Of a stretch of DNA of 47,558 nt, positions 34,613 to 42,659 are shown piece after piece; the first letter of the stretch is position 1, and every line of letters begins with the position of its first letter. The position numbers and the translations under genes were made by a program. The notes beneath the pieces were generated by a model that made no database searches, had not been told where the DNA came from, and worked only from the letters and a program-made list of their open reading frames with translations. This stretch comes from an uncultured Clostridia bacterium (GTDB taxonomy: Bacteria; Bacillota; Clostridia; TANB77; CAG-508): contig CANQDO010000007.1 in assembly GCA_947593355.1 (NCBI GenBank), positions 1 to 47,558 on the forward strand. The letters are read 5' to 3'.

Positions 34613-35482
34613 ATGGAAGAAGAAAATTTAAAAGATATTGAAAAAGAAGTAAATAATGTAACTGCTGAACAAGTAAATATAGTGCAAGAAGAGGAACAAA
34701 GTAAAATGTCAAAAAAAGACGAGTTTTCATGTATATTAGATAAAATACAGGAAATGGAAGATGCAATAGAATTGCATAATAGTGTAAAAGAAGCATTATC
34801 AAATGAAGAAGTAGATACGAATTATTTAAAATATATCGAAAACTCCATAGAAGATAAAATTTTTTGTGATGCAAAATTTGATAAAATATCACCTAAAATA
34901 TTAATTGAAATAATATGCCCTGAACTAAAAAAATTCGAAAAAAGTGAAAAATTTGATATAACAAAATTGGAAATTACAGATATAGGAAGTCATTATGAAG
35001 AACAAGTAAACTATTTAGACAAAGTATGCACATATGATGGAAAATTAGTATGTATATTTGGTGTCGAAGAAAATAATGTAGAAAATTTTATAAAATACGA
35101 AAGTAGAAAATTTGTAAGGCAAGAAATATTGGAATCTGTAAAAGCAAAAGTAGAACCAGGAAAAGTAGTACAAATGGAGCAGTATGATAATTATTACGTT
35201 ATACAAGACGAAATTTCAGTAAAAATATATAAAGAAAAACAGGTAACAGCATTAACACAAGTAAAAGAAACACCTTTTGATAAAATAAAAGCTAAATTAT
35301 TAGACTTTTTCAAAAAATTAAATAGTAGAAATAAAGCAATTTATCCTATTATAGAATTAATATACGATTCAAACCCTAACAGATTTAAAGATATGAAACA
35401 TCATAGTAAAGTTGACGCAAAAAATAGAATGAAAATTTTATTAGATAAAGAAAGATTAATAACCAGAGAAACAGTAAAATAG
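34613..35482 (+). CDS. Hypothetical cytosolic protein
   Basis: This 289-aa protein is not one I recognise. It has a long acidic, Gln/Glu-rich and probably disordered N-terminus (about 1-35), a helical middle, and a beta/alpha stretch (LEITDIGSHYEEQVNYLDKVCTYDGKLVCIFG). A basic helical C-terminus of about 75 residues ends AKNRMKILLDKERLITRETVK. No signal peptide, membrane helix or catalytic motif is seen. AGAAGGGGAG precedes the ATG. Codon use matches the AT-rich native genes. It is a single gene with its own promoter and terminator. Confidence 0.75.
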   Translation: MEEENLKDIEKEVNNVTAEQVNIVQEEEQSKMSKKDEFSCILDKIQEMEDAIELHNSVKEALSNEEVDTNYLKYIENSIEDKIFCDAKFDKISPKILIEIICPELKKFEKSEKFDITKLEITDIGSHYEEQVNYLDKVCTYDGKLVCIFGVEENNVENFIKYESRKFVRQEILESVKAKVEPGKVVQMEQYDNYYVIQDEISVKIYKEKQVTALTQVKETPFDKIKAKLLDFFKKLNSRNKAIYPIIELIYDSNPNRFKDMKHHSKVDAKNRMKILLDKERLITRETVK

Positions 35483-35488
35483 AATGAA

Positions 35489-35528
35489 ACCTCTTATTTA
35501 GTACATACTAGATAAGAGGTATTTTTTT
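35489..35528 (+). terminator. Terminator between convergent genes
   Basis: The stem ACCTCTTAT / ATAAGAGGT with an inner AGTA/TACT pairing is followed by ATTTTTTT. The T-run overlaps the stop codon of the convergent minus-strand gene. Confidence 0.85.
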
Positions 35529-36114
35529 AGTCTATTTGAACAAGATTAATAGTTATATTTTTATTATCAGAAATAGCATCAAGTCTAACTCTATGACCAG
35601 TATCATTTCTAAATTTTAAGTCAAGTGAACCATAGGAAACTGCTGCATCTCTGCCTTTTGGAACATAAGTAACAGGTTTTCCATGTTCATGCCTTTCAAC
35701 AATAGTGAAATTTCCAGCATTTAAAACGGCATTGTAAATAGTGCTACTTACTTGACAATTACCTCCTCCAATACCAGTAGCTGTATGGTCATCAATAATT
35801 ATACTTGCTTCTTGATATCCTCGTGCAGAAGAAGGTTGTCCTACAACAGCATTAAAAGAAAATACTTGATTAGGTTCTATAAATGTTCCATTAAGAGTGT
35901 TACAAGTAATGGAAATATTAACTAATCTACCATGAGAATTATCTTTTATAGGTGTTGCATAAGTAGAAATAAGAGTTTCTTTATGTTCAGTATTAATTTC
36001 AGTAGAAGTTCTTGTGCCAGAAGAATTATTATTATCTGTATTTTCTTGTTCTCCACAACCGGTAAGTACAATCAATAAAGCAGAGCATATTAATAATATT
36101 TTAATTGTTTTCAT
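35527..36114 (-). CDS. VanW-family lipoprotein
   Basis: This 195-aa protein has an N-terminal signal with lipobox LTGC (C20), so it is a membrane lipoprotein, followed by an Asn/Ser-rich linker. The VanW domain (PF04294) shows NISITCNTLNGTFIEPNQVFSFN, IGGGNCQVSSTIYNAVL and VERHEHGKPVTYVPKGRDAAV. VanW was named from vancomycin-resistance operons but its role is unknown; a cell-wall function is suggested by its location. No other van genes are nearby. AAGAAAGGA precedes ATG 36114. Confidence 0.9.
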   Translation of the reverse strand: MKTIKILLICSALLIVLTGCGEQENTDNNNSSGTRTSTEINTEHKETLISTYATPIKDNSHGRLVNISITCNTLNGTFIEPNQVFSFNAVVGQPSSARGYQEASIIIDDHTATGIGGGNCQVSSTIYNAVLNAGNFTIVERHEHGKPVTYVPKGRDAAVSYGSLDLKFRNDTGHRVRLDAISDNKNITINLVQID

Positions 36115-36209
36115 ATATAAATCCTTTCTTTTTAAGAATTTTTAATAAGATTATTATGCACATATAAAATAAAAATATGATATGAATTTGCATAACAATT
36201 AAATTTTAC

Positions 36210-36238
36210 TTGAAAAAAATATATATAAATGATATTAT
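36210..36238 (+). promoter_or_regulatory. Promoter of the rfbACB operon
   Basis: TTGAAA, 17 nt and TATTAT lie about 28 nt before the rfbA start. Confidence 0.65.
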
Positions 36239-36265
36239 CATAGCCAGAAAGGAATTGAAGTTTAT

Positions 36266-37156
36266 ATGAAGAAAAGAAAAGGAATAATTTTAGCTGGAGG
36301 GAGCGCAACAAGGCTGTTTCCACTAACACTAGCAATATCAAAACAAATTATGCCAGTGTATGATAAACCAATGATATATTATCCACTTTCAGTATTAATG
36401 CAAGCAGATATAAGAGAAGTTTTAATAATATCTACGCCAAGAGATATTGTTATGTTTGAAGATTTATTAGGCGATGGCTCAAAATGGGGAATGCATTTTG
36501 AATATAAAATACAAGAAAAACCTAGAGGATTAGCAGAAGCATTTATAATAGGAAAAGATTTTATAGGTGAAGATAATGTTGCTATGATATTAGGTGACAA
36601 TATGTTTTATGGAGAGCATTTGGCACAAGTTTTGGAAAGAGCAAACTCAAGAGAAAATGAAGCAACAATATTTGGCTACTATGTAAAAGATCCTAGAGCA
36701 TATGGTGTTGTAGAAATAAATAAAGATGGTAATGCAATATCTATAGAAGAAAAACCACAAAATCCAAAATCAAATTATGCAGTACCAGGTTTGTATTTTT
36801 ATACAAATGATGTTGTTGAAATAGCTCAAAATGTAAAACCTTCATCAAGAGGAGAACTAGAAATTACAACAGTAAATGAAGAATATATGAATAGAGGAAA
36901 ATTGAAAGTAGAAAAGTTAGGTAGAGGAATGACATGGTTTGACACAGGTACACATGATGCTTTACTTGAAACTGCAAGTTTTGTTCAAACAATTCAAAAA
37001 AGGCAAGGCTTACAAATTAGTTGCCCAGAAGAAATAGCATATAAAAAGGGATGGATTAATAAAGAACAATTATTAGAATTAACAGAGCAGTTAATGAAAA
37101 CGGAATATGGCGTGTATTTAAGAGATTTAGCAGAAGGAAAATTGACAGAAGAATAA
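36266..37156 (+). CDS. rfbA: Glucose-1-phosphate thymidylyltransferase
   Basis: This 296-aa enzyme makes dTDP-glucose from glucose-1-phosphate and dTTP, the first step of dTDP-L-rhamnose synthesis. The nucleotidyl-transfer motif [16 protein letters not shown] is at the N-terminus, then [17 protein letters not shown], and metal-binding LGDNMFYGE (about 108-116). [17 protein letters not shown] near the C-terminus is typical of RmlA. It is first of an rfbA-rfbC-rfbB operon; rfbD is not present in this window, so the final reductase must be encoded elsewhere or the pathway ends in another sugar. Confidence 0.97.
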   Translation: MKKRKGIILAGGSATRLFPLTLAISKQIMPVYDKPMIYYPLSVLMQADIREVLIISTPRDIVMFEDLLGDGSKWGMHFEYKIQEKPRGLAEAFIIGKDFIGEDNVAMILGDNMFYGEHLAQVLERANSRENEATIFGYYVKDPRAYGVVEINKDGNAISIEEKPQNPKSNYAVPGLYFYTNDVVEIAQNVKPSSRGELEITTVNEEYMNRGKLKVEKLGRGMTWFDTGTHDALLETASFVQTIQKRQGLQISCPEEIAYKKGWINKEQLLELTEQLMKTEYGVYLRDLAEGKLTEE

Positions 37157-37182
37157 TTTTGAAATATCAATAATAACAAGAG

Positions 37183-37224
37183 AAAGGAGAATATGGTTTA
37201 AATACCATATAAAATAAAAAAATG
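37183..37224 (+). promoter_or_regulatory. rfbC initiation region: SD and start separated by a hairpin
   Basis: AAAGGAG (37183-37189) is followed by a perfect hairpin ATATGGT-TTAAAT-ACCATAT (37191-37210), then A-rich sequence and ATG 37222. Linear SD-start spacing would be 32 nt; with the hairpin folded it is about 12. The hairpin also holds a well-spaced ATG-GTT-TAA two-codon frame. Confidence 0.6.
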
Positions 37225-37806
37225 GGAAAATTCAAAAAAATAGAAACTTCAATAGATGGAGTATATATAATAGAGCCAACAGTTTTTGGAGATAATAGAG
37301 GTTATTTCATGGAAACATATAGCAAAAAAGATTTTGAAGAAATAGGATTAAATTATGATTTTGTACAAGATAATCAATCTAAATCTAAAAAAGGAGTTTT
37401 AAGAGGCCTACATTATCAAAAAGAAAATACACAGGCAAAGTTAGTTAGATGCATAAAGGGCGAAGTTTTTGATGTTGCAGTTGATTTAAGGCCTGGAAGC
37501 AAAACTTATGGAAAATGGGAAGGTGTTGTACTTTCAGAAGAAAATAAAAAAATGTTTATGATACCAAAGGGATTTGCTCATGGATTTTTAGTATTATCAG
37601 ATGAAGCAGAATTTACATATAAATGTGATGATATATATAATCATGAAGCAGAAGGTGGACTTGCATGGAATGATGAAGATGTCGGAATAGATTGGCCTTT
37701 AGGAGATATGAAAGTATCTGATTTATTAACATCTGAAAAAGATAGTAAATGGCCTACTTTAAAGGAATTAAGAAATACAGATTTATTTAAAAATTTAAAG
37801 AATTAA
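37222..37806 (+). CDS. rfbC: dTDP-4-dehydrorhamnose 3,5-epimerase
   Basis: This 194-aa cupin-fold enzyme epimerises dTDP-4-keto-6-deoxyglucose. Signature stretches are FGDNRGYFMETYSKKDF, QDNQSKSKKGVLRGLHYQ (catalytic His in GLHYQ), LVRCIKGEVFDVAVDLRPGS and KGFAHGFLVLSD. The ATG at 37222 starts the conserved N-terminus; no well-spaced linear ribosome site precedes it. Gap to rfbA is 65 nt, to rfbB 55 nt. Confidence 0.96.
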   Translation: MGKFKKIETSIDGVYIIEPTVFGDNRGYFMETYSKKDFEEIGLNYDFVQDNQSKSKKGVLRGLHYQKENTQAKLVRCIKGEVFDVAVDLRPGSKTYGKWEGVVLSEENKKMFMIPKGFAHGFLVLSDEAEFTYKCDDIYNHEAEGGLAWNDEDVGIDWPLGDMKVSDLLTSEKDSKWPTLKELRNTDLFKNLKN

Positions 37807-37861
37807 TTTATAGTCGTTTTGAACTATTGTAAATTGGCAAATTAAAAGGAGGAAGTAAAAT

Positions 37862-38827
37862 ATGAAGAATGTATTAATAACAGGAGCAGCAGGTTTTATA
37901 GGAGCAAATTTTGCAGAATTTTTTGTAGCAAAACATCCAGATTATAATGTAGTAGTAGTGGACAAATTAACTTATGCAGGAAATATGGATAACTTAAGAA
38001 ATGTAATAGATAAAATAACATTTATAAAAGCAGATATATGTGATTTTGAAAAAATGACAGAAGTATTTGATAAATATGATATAAATGGAGTTATACATTT
38101 TGCAGCAGAAAGCCATGTAGACAATAGTATAAAAGCACCATTCATATTTACTCAAACTAATATACTTGGAACACATACTCTTTTAGAAGTTGCAAAAAGA
38201 AAATGGGGAGAAGGAAGTCCAAATAAATTTATGCATATTTCAACAGATGAAGTTTATGGAGCATTAGGAGAAGAAGGGTTCTTTACAGAAACTTCACCAA
38301 TTAAGCCAAGTAGCCCATATTCTGCATCAAAAGCAAGTTCAGATTTATTGGTAAAGGCATATCATGAAACATACAAAATGAACGTAAATATAACAAACTG
38401 TTCAAACAACTATGGACCATATCAACATAACGAAAAATTAATACCACATATGATTAAATTAGCATTAAATGACGAAAAATTACCTGTATATGGAACGGGT
38501 ATGAATGTTAGAGATTGGCTATATGTTGAAGATCACTGTGAAGCAATAGATTTAGTATATCATAATGGAAGAAATGGTGAAAGATATAATGTAGGTGGAC
38601 ACAATGAAAAGAGAAATATAGAAATTGTAAAATTAATACTACAACATTTGAACAAGCCAGAAAGTTTAATATCATTTGTAGAAGATAGAAAGGGTCACGA
38701 TTTTAGATATGCAATAGATCCAACAAAGATAAGCACAGAGTTAAGCTGGCTTCCAAAAACAAAATTTGAAGATGGAATTATAAAAACAATAGATTGGTAT
38801 GTTGCAAATCCAGAGTGGCTTAAATAG
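37862..38827 (+). CDS. rfbB: dTDP-glucose 4,6-dehydratase
   Basis: This 321-aa extended SDR enzyme makes dTDP-4-keto-6-deoxyglucose. It has NAD site ITGAAGFIGANF, HFAAESHVDNSI, STDEVYG and catalytic SPYSASKAS (Tyr about 155), then NNYGPYQ and GRNGERYNVGG. It is slightly shorter than many homologues (about 340) but ends properly with the WYVANPEWLK region. The start is ATG behind AAAAGGAGG. It is last in the rfbACB operon and is followed by a terminator. Confidence 0.97.
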   Translation: MKNVLITGAAGFIGANFAEFFVAKHPDYNVVVVDKLTYAGNMDNLRNVIDKITFIKADICDFEKMTEVFDKYDINGVIHFAAESHVDNSIKAPFIFTQTNILGTHTLLEVAKRKWGEGSPNKFMHISTDEVYGALGEEGFFTETSPIKPSSPYSASKASSDLLVKAYHETYKMNVNITNCSNNYGPYQHNEKLIPHMIKLALNDEKLPVYGTGMNVRDWLYVEDHCEAIDLVYHNGRNGERYNVGGHNEKRNIEIVKLILQHLNKPESLISFVEDRKGHDFRYAIDPTKISTELSWLPKTKFEDGIIKTIDWYVANPEWLK

Positions 38828-38860
38828 AGTTTTGAGCCAATACTTTGAATTAATGCTTTG

Positions 38861-38900
38861 AACCAACGCAAAGAAAATGAATGCGTTGGTTTATTTTATT
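38861..38900 (+). terminator. Terminator of the rfbACB operon
   Basis: The 10-bp stem AACCAACGCA / TGCGTTGGTT is followed by TTATTTTATT. It overlaps the apparent upstream start of the next frame and so supports the ATG at 38950. Confidence 0.88.
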
Positions 38901-38949
38901 AACATTTTTCTTAATATATAAATATTATATAAAAAGGAGAGTGTTAAAT

Positions 38950-39513
38950 ATGTATACAAAACAAATGGTAAATAATTATTTAAGCAGATTTAATCAAATA
39001 TTGTGCGTTATGGCAAATAGAATGCTTTCTGCAAACATGACGGACAATATAACATTAAATTTTATAAGAACAATGATACCACATCATGAGGCAGCAATAT
39101 ATATGAGTGAAAACTTGTTAAGGTATACAAAATATGAACCTTTACAAGAGGTCGCAAAAGATATTATAAGAATGCAAACAGAAGGAATACAACAAATGAG
39201 AGAAATAGCTAGAACTACACCAAATTTTAAAAATGAATCTATTGATGTTAAAGAATACATAGAACAGTACGTATGTATAACTAAAAATATGATTTTGAGA
39301 ATGAAAAATAGCAAAAGAAGTATGGACATAAATTTAAATTTTATTAGTGAAATGATACCACATCATGAAGGTGCAATAGCAATGTGCATGAATTTGTTAA
39401 AATATGAAATTGATCCGAGATTAGGAGAGGTGGCACAAACCATTATACGTGAGCAGAGTGAAGGAGTAAGAGAGTTAAAACAAATACAAGAAGAATTGTG
39501 TAAAGAACAATAA
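38950..39513 (+). CDS. Tandem DUF305 protein
   Basis: This 187-aa protein contains two copies of the ferritin-like DUF305 helical unit: FIRTMIPHHEAAIYMSENLL (about 39-58) with an EVAKDIIRMQTEGIQQM helix, and FISEMIPHHEGAIAMCMNLL (about 132-151) with EVAQTIIREQSEGVREL. His-His pairs suggest metal binding; family members are linked to copper handling, but no copper genes are near. No signal peptide is seen. ATG 38950 follows AAAGGAG. It is a single gene after a terminator. Confidence 0.85.
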   Translation: MYTKQMVNNYLSRFNQILCVMANRMLSANMTDNITLNFIRTMIPHHEAAIYMSENLLRYTKYEPLQEVAKDIIRMQTEGIQQMREIARTTPNFKNESIDVKEYIEQYVCITKNMILRMKNSKRSMDINLNFISEMIPHHEGAIAMCMNLLKYEIDPRLGEVAQTIIREQSEGVRELKQIQEELCKEQ

Positions 39514-39647
39514 AAATTCAGATAAAAGTTGTACGAAAAATGTGAATGAAACTTTTACAAAAATGAATATAAAAATTGTACAAAAAAATGCAAATAAAAT
39601 TTATACTAAAAAAAGCCAAAAATGCCAAAAAAAATCAATAAAAAATA

Positions 39648-39676
39648 TTGACAGCAGTATAAATAAATTATATAAT
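39648..39676 (+). promoter_or_regulatory. Full-consensus promoter for the ChW surface protein
   Basis: TTGACA, 17 nt and TATAAT: a perfect sigma-A consensus about 40 nt before the ATG. The upstream DNA (39530-39640) is A-rich, which could act as an UP-like element. Confidence 0.85.
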
Positions 39677-39712
39677 TAAAAAAAGTAAATTTATAAATAA
39701 GGGGGAGTTTTT

Positions 39713-41875
39713 ATGGGTCAAAAATGGGTAAAAAAGGCAATTAGTCTAACCGTTGCTAGTTTAATGTTATTTATGGAGATGTCATCAATAATACCATCAA
39801 TAGTATTAGCTAGTACAGACTCAAGTAAAATTAAGTTAACATGTTCAGCACACGTGCAAACTTATGCATGGTTAAACGAATCTGTAGTGGATTCACAAAC
39901 AGTTCGTGTAGGAACAGAGGGTAAAGCTAAAAGAATGGAAGCTTTAGAAATAAATATTGAAGCTCCAGAAGGTGTAACTCTAAAATATCGTGCCCATGTT
40001 CAAACTTATGGATGGCAAAATTGGGTTACAGCAGATAATAAGAGTGGAACAAATTATATAGGAACAACAGGTCAAAGAAAAAGGGTAGAAGGTATACAAA
40101 TTGTAGTAGAAGGTTTAGAAGGCTATGAACTTAAGTATCGTGCCCATGTTCAAACTTATGGATGGTTAGATTGGGTTACAGCAGAAAACTCTACAGATGG
40201 TTTAACATTTATTGAAACTGAACATAAAGGAATAAACTATGCTGGAACATCAGGTGTAAGAAAAAGAATGGAAGCTTTAGAAATTATGCTTGTACCTGTA
40301 CAAAAAGAAGAACCTGAACAAGAAGAATTACCAAAGGTTGAAGAAACAATACCAGAGGAAGATTCAAAAGTAGAAGAACCAAAAGTAGAGGAAACTCCAA
40401 AAGTTGAAGAAGCAAAACCAGAAGAAGCTCCAAAGGTAGAAGAAACTCCAAAAGTTAAGGAAGAGCCACAGGTAGAAGAAAAACCAAATAGTGAACCAGA
40501 GCAAGTTCCACTACAAGAAGTTCCTTCTATCGAAATAGAACCAGAACCAGAGCCACAAGTAAATCCTCCTAAAAAGGAAGTTCCAGCAAATCATGTTCAT
40601 AATTATACAGAATGGAAAGTTACTAGAGAAAAATCTTGCTTGAGAGATGGTGAAGAACAAAGAACATGTAAAGAGTGTGGAGCAGTTGAAACAAAAAGAA
40701 TAAAGAGTCATGATTTAGTAAGAGATCCAGAAAATGATAAACAAGCAACATGTACTACAAGAGGAGAGGAACATTATAAATGTATAAAATGTGGTCAAGT
40801 ATTCTTTAATTACACTACATCTGTTTTAGGGCAACATAAGTGGGATGGAACTTATACTATAGATAAAGAGGCAACATGTACAGAAAATGGAGAAAAATCA
40901 ATTCATTGTTCTAGATGTTCAGAGAGAAAGAATATAATAACAATACAACATACTGGTCATGAATATGAAACAAAAATAATACAAGGTAATTGCGTAACAG
41001 GAGGAAAAGAAGTAAATGTTTGTAAAAAATGTGGAGATGAATTTACAAGAACACTTGGTGGTGGAGCACATTCTTTTACACCATATATTAGCGATGGAAA
41101 TGCTACTTGTGAAAGAAATGGAACAATGACACAAAGATGCAAACTTTGCGGATATTCAATAACAACCGAAGAACCAGGATCAAAAAAAGGTCATAATTTT
41201 GAATTAGTTAGTTCAAAAGTAAATGCAACATGCGAAACAGATGGTAGAGAAGCTATGAAAAGATGTAGTACATGTGGAAAAATTGAAGGTGGAGAAACAA
41301 TAAAGGCAACAGGACATGATTTTATATTAAGTACCACTTCTGCATTTGTAAGTAGTGGAAAAGCACAATGTACTAAATGTAAATGTGAGATACAAGTTAG
41401 TGGAAATTCTGTAACTTCTTTTGGAACTGGACATATATGGGATGAAACTGAAAGCAGATGTACTTGTGGAAGCTGTGATCACAATAGTACTTGGTGGAAA
41501 GAATGGGAAAAAGGAAATAAATCTGGTATTATTTGGTTTACAGGATTTACATGTGATATGAGTAGATGTGTTGGATTTTATAATTCAATAAATAGAAGAA
41601 ATGAAGAAACGATTTTGGAAGGTAGAAGAGGAGAAATAACTGAAATAACGATGAAAGCTCCAGCTGCAAGAGAAGGTTATGAATTTGAAGGCTGGTATCA
41701 AGTAGTTGAAATAGGTGGTTCTAGTAGCAATAAAGTTGTTCAAAGAAAAATAGATACATCAAAAACAGAAAATGGAGTAAATAAAGCATATGTAAGTTCT
41801 GACGGATATACAATTACAGTTCCAATAAGAGATATGGACAAAGGATTTGAAGCTAGATATAGACCGATAGGGTAA
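39713..41875 (+). CDS. Secreted protein with ChW repeats and repeated Cys modules
   Basis: This 720-aa protein has a signal peptide (about 1-33, ending SIVLA). Three ChW repeats (about 40-195) carry the core AHVQTYGW...GT.G...RMEALEI; ChW domains occur in clostridial surface proteins. A Pro/Glu/Val linker with KVEE-type repeats follows (about 197-290). Next come about six Cys modules of the type ATCTENG...C..C....H (about 295-570), each likely to bind one metal or form disulfides. The C-terminus has a GYEFEGWYQ stretch resembling InlB-type beta-grasp repeats. No LPxTG or SLH anchor is seen. GGGGGAG precedes the ATG. Monocistronic, with a consensus promoter, so probably abundant. Confidence 0.85.
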   Translation: MGQKWVKKAISLTVASLMLFMEMSSIIPSIVLASTDSSKIKLTCSAHVQTYAWLNESVVDSQTVRVGTEGKAKRMEALEINIEAPEGVTLKYRAHVQTYGWQNWVTADNKSGTNYIGTTGQRKRVEGIQIVVEGLEGYELKYRAHVQTYGWLDWVTAENSTDGLTFIETEHKGINYAGTSGVRKRMEALEIMLVPVQKEEPEQEELPKVEETIPEEDSKVEEPKVEETPKVEEAKPEEAPKVEETPKVKEEPQVEEKPNSEPEQVPLQEVPSIEIEPEPEPQVNPPKKEVPANHVHNYTEWKVTREKSCLRDGEEQRTCKECGAVETKRIKSHDLVRDPENDKQATCTTRGEEHYKCIKCGQVFFNYTTSVLGQHKWDGTYTIDKEATCTENGEKSIHCSRCSERKNIITIQHTGHEYETKIIQGNCVTGGKEVNVCKKCGDEFTRTLGGGAHSFTPYISDGNATCERNGTMTQRCKLCGYSITTEEPGSKKGHNFELVSSKVNATCETDGREAMKRCSTCGKIEGGETIKATGHDFILSTTSAFVSSGKAQCTKCKCEIQVSGNSVTSFGTGHIWDETESRCTCGSCDHNSTWWKEWEKGNKSGIIWFTGFTCDMSRCVGFYNSINRRNEETILEGRRGEITEITMKAPAAREGYEFEGWYQVVEIGGSSSNKVVQRKIDTSKTENGVNKAYVSSDGYTITVPIRDMDKGFEARYRPIG

Positions 41876-41886
41876 ATAAATATAAT

Positions 41887-41919
41887 AAAAAAGTGAAACA
41901 TTTAGTTTCACTTTTTTTT
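41887..41919 (+). terminator. Rho-independent terminator
   Basis: The stem AAAGTGAAAC / GTTTCACTTT has a 5-nt loop and is followed by a long T-run. Confidence 0.92.
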
Positions 41920-42004
41920 GAGCTTAAAAAATTAAAATAATGCTTGCTTTTTAATACTTACTATGATAAACTTCTTGTATAAGAAAATAAAGGAGGAAAA
42001 ACAA

Positions 42005-42481
42005 ATGAACAAAAAATTAATAATAACGATTGCTATAGTAGCAGTTATAGTTGTTGCAGTTGTAGTAGGATTAATATTTATAATAGGAGGGCAAAAGAAA
42101 GAACTTAATTTACAAGAACTATATACAACAATTTCTGAAAAAACACCTTTTAGCGAAATGCCAACAATGGATATAGATGATAGTGTTTTAACATCACTAT
42201 ATGAAATGGAAGAAGGAGACTATGCAGAGGCTGTTGGAAAAATGCCAATGATGAATATACAAGCTAGTATGTTCTTAATTGTAAAAGCAAGTGAAGGAAA
42301 ATTAGATACTGTAAAAGAAAAAGTTGAAACATATGCAGCAAGGCAAGAAGATTCATGGTCAAGATATTTACCAGAACAATATGAATTAGTAAAACAAAGA
42401 AAACTAGATGTAATTGGAGATTACGTTTATTTAATAATTGCAGAAAATGCATCTGAAATAGAAGAAATTATAAGAAAATAA
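42005..42481 (+). CDS. DUF4358 membrane-anchored protein
   Basis: This 158-aa protein has one N-terminal helix (about 5-27) and an extracytoplasmic domain with the family pattern: VGKMPMMNIQASMFLIVKA, then RYLPEQYELVKQRKLDVIGDYVYLIIAENASEIE. That fits DUF4358 (PF14270). These proteins are often encoded beside MBOAT and DHHW genes in Clostridia, as here, so a role in the same envelope modification is likely but unproven. ATG 42005 is chosen because AAGGAGG lies just upstream; the frame opens at 41963. Confidence 0.83.
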   Translation: MNKKLIITIAIVAVIVVAVVVGLIFIIGGQKKELNLQELYTTISEKTPFSEMPTMDIDDSVLTSLYEMEEGDYAEAVGKMPMMNIQASMFLIVKASEGKLDTVKEKVETYAARQEDSWSRYLPEQYELVKQRKLDVIGDYVYLIIAENASEIEEIIRK

Positions 42482-42560
42482 TTGAAAAATACAAAATAAT
42501 AAACAATAGTTAAGAAAATCGTAAAATTAATTATGAAATAAAAGGTTATTAAGAATATGT

Positions 42561-42610
42561 AAAAGCTATTATCTTAAATCTTAAAGATAAGGATAATAGC
42601 TTTTATTTTA
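42561..42610 (+). terminator. Terminator between the DUF4358 and MBOAT genes
   Basis: The long stem AAAAGCTATTATC / GGATAATAGCTTTT has an inner AT-rich loop and is followed by TTTTATTTTA. It would separate or attenuate MBOAT transcription; I see no clear promoter after it. Confidence 0.8.
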
Positions 42611-42659
42611 AAAAGTATCAAACTTTTTATTGTGATGTTATGAAATAAAGAGGGAAAAT

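Noticed and set aside
35527..36114. Vancomycin resistance cluster
   Set aside because: VanW-like domains are common in Clostridia without resistance; no vanH, vanA, vanX or two-component genes are nearby.
38881..38949. Longer DUF305 start at the upstream ATG
   Set aside because: It lies in the 3' arm of the rfb terminator and would add a non-conserved segment; the ATG at 38950 has a good ribosome site.
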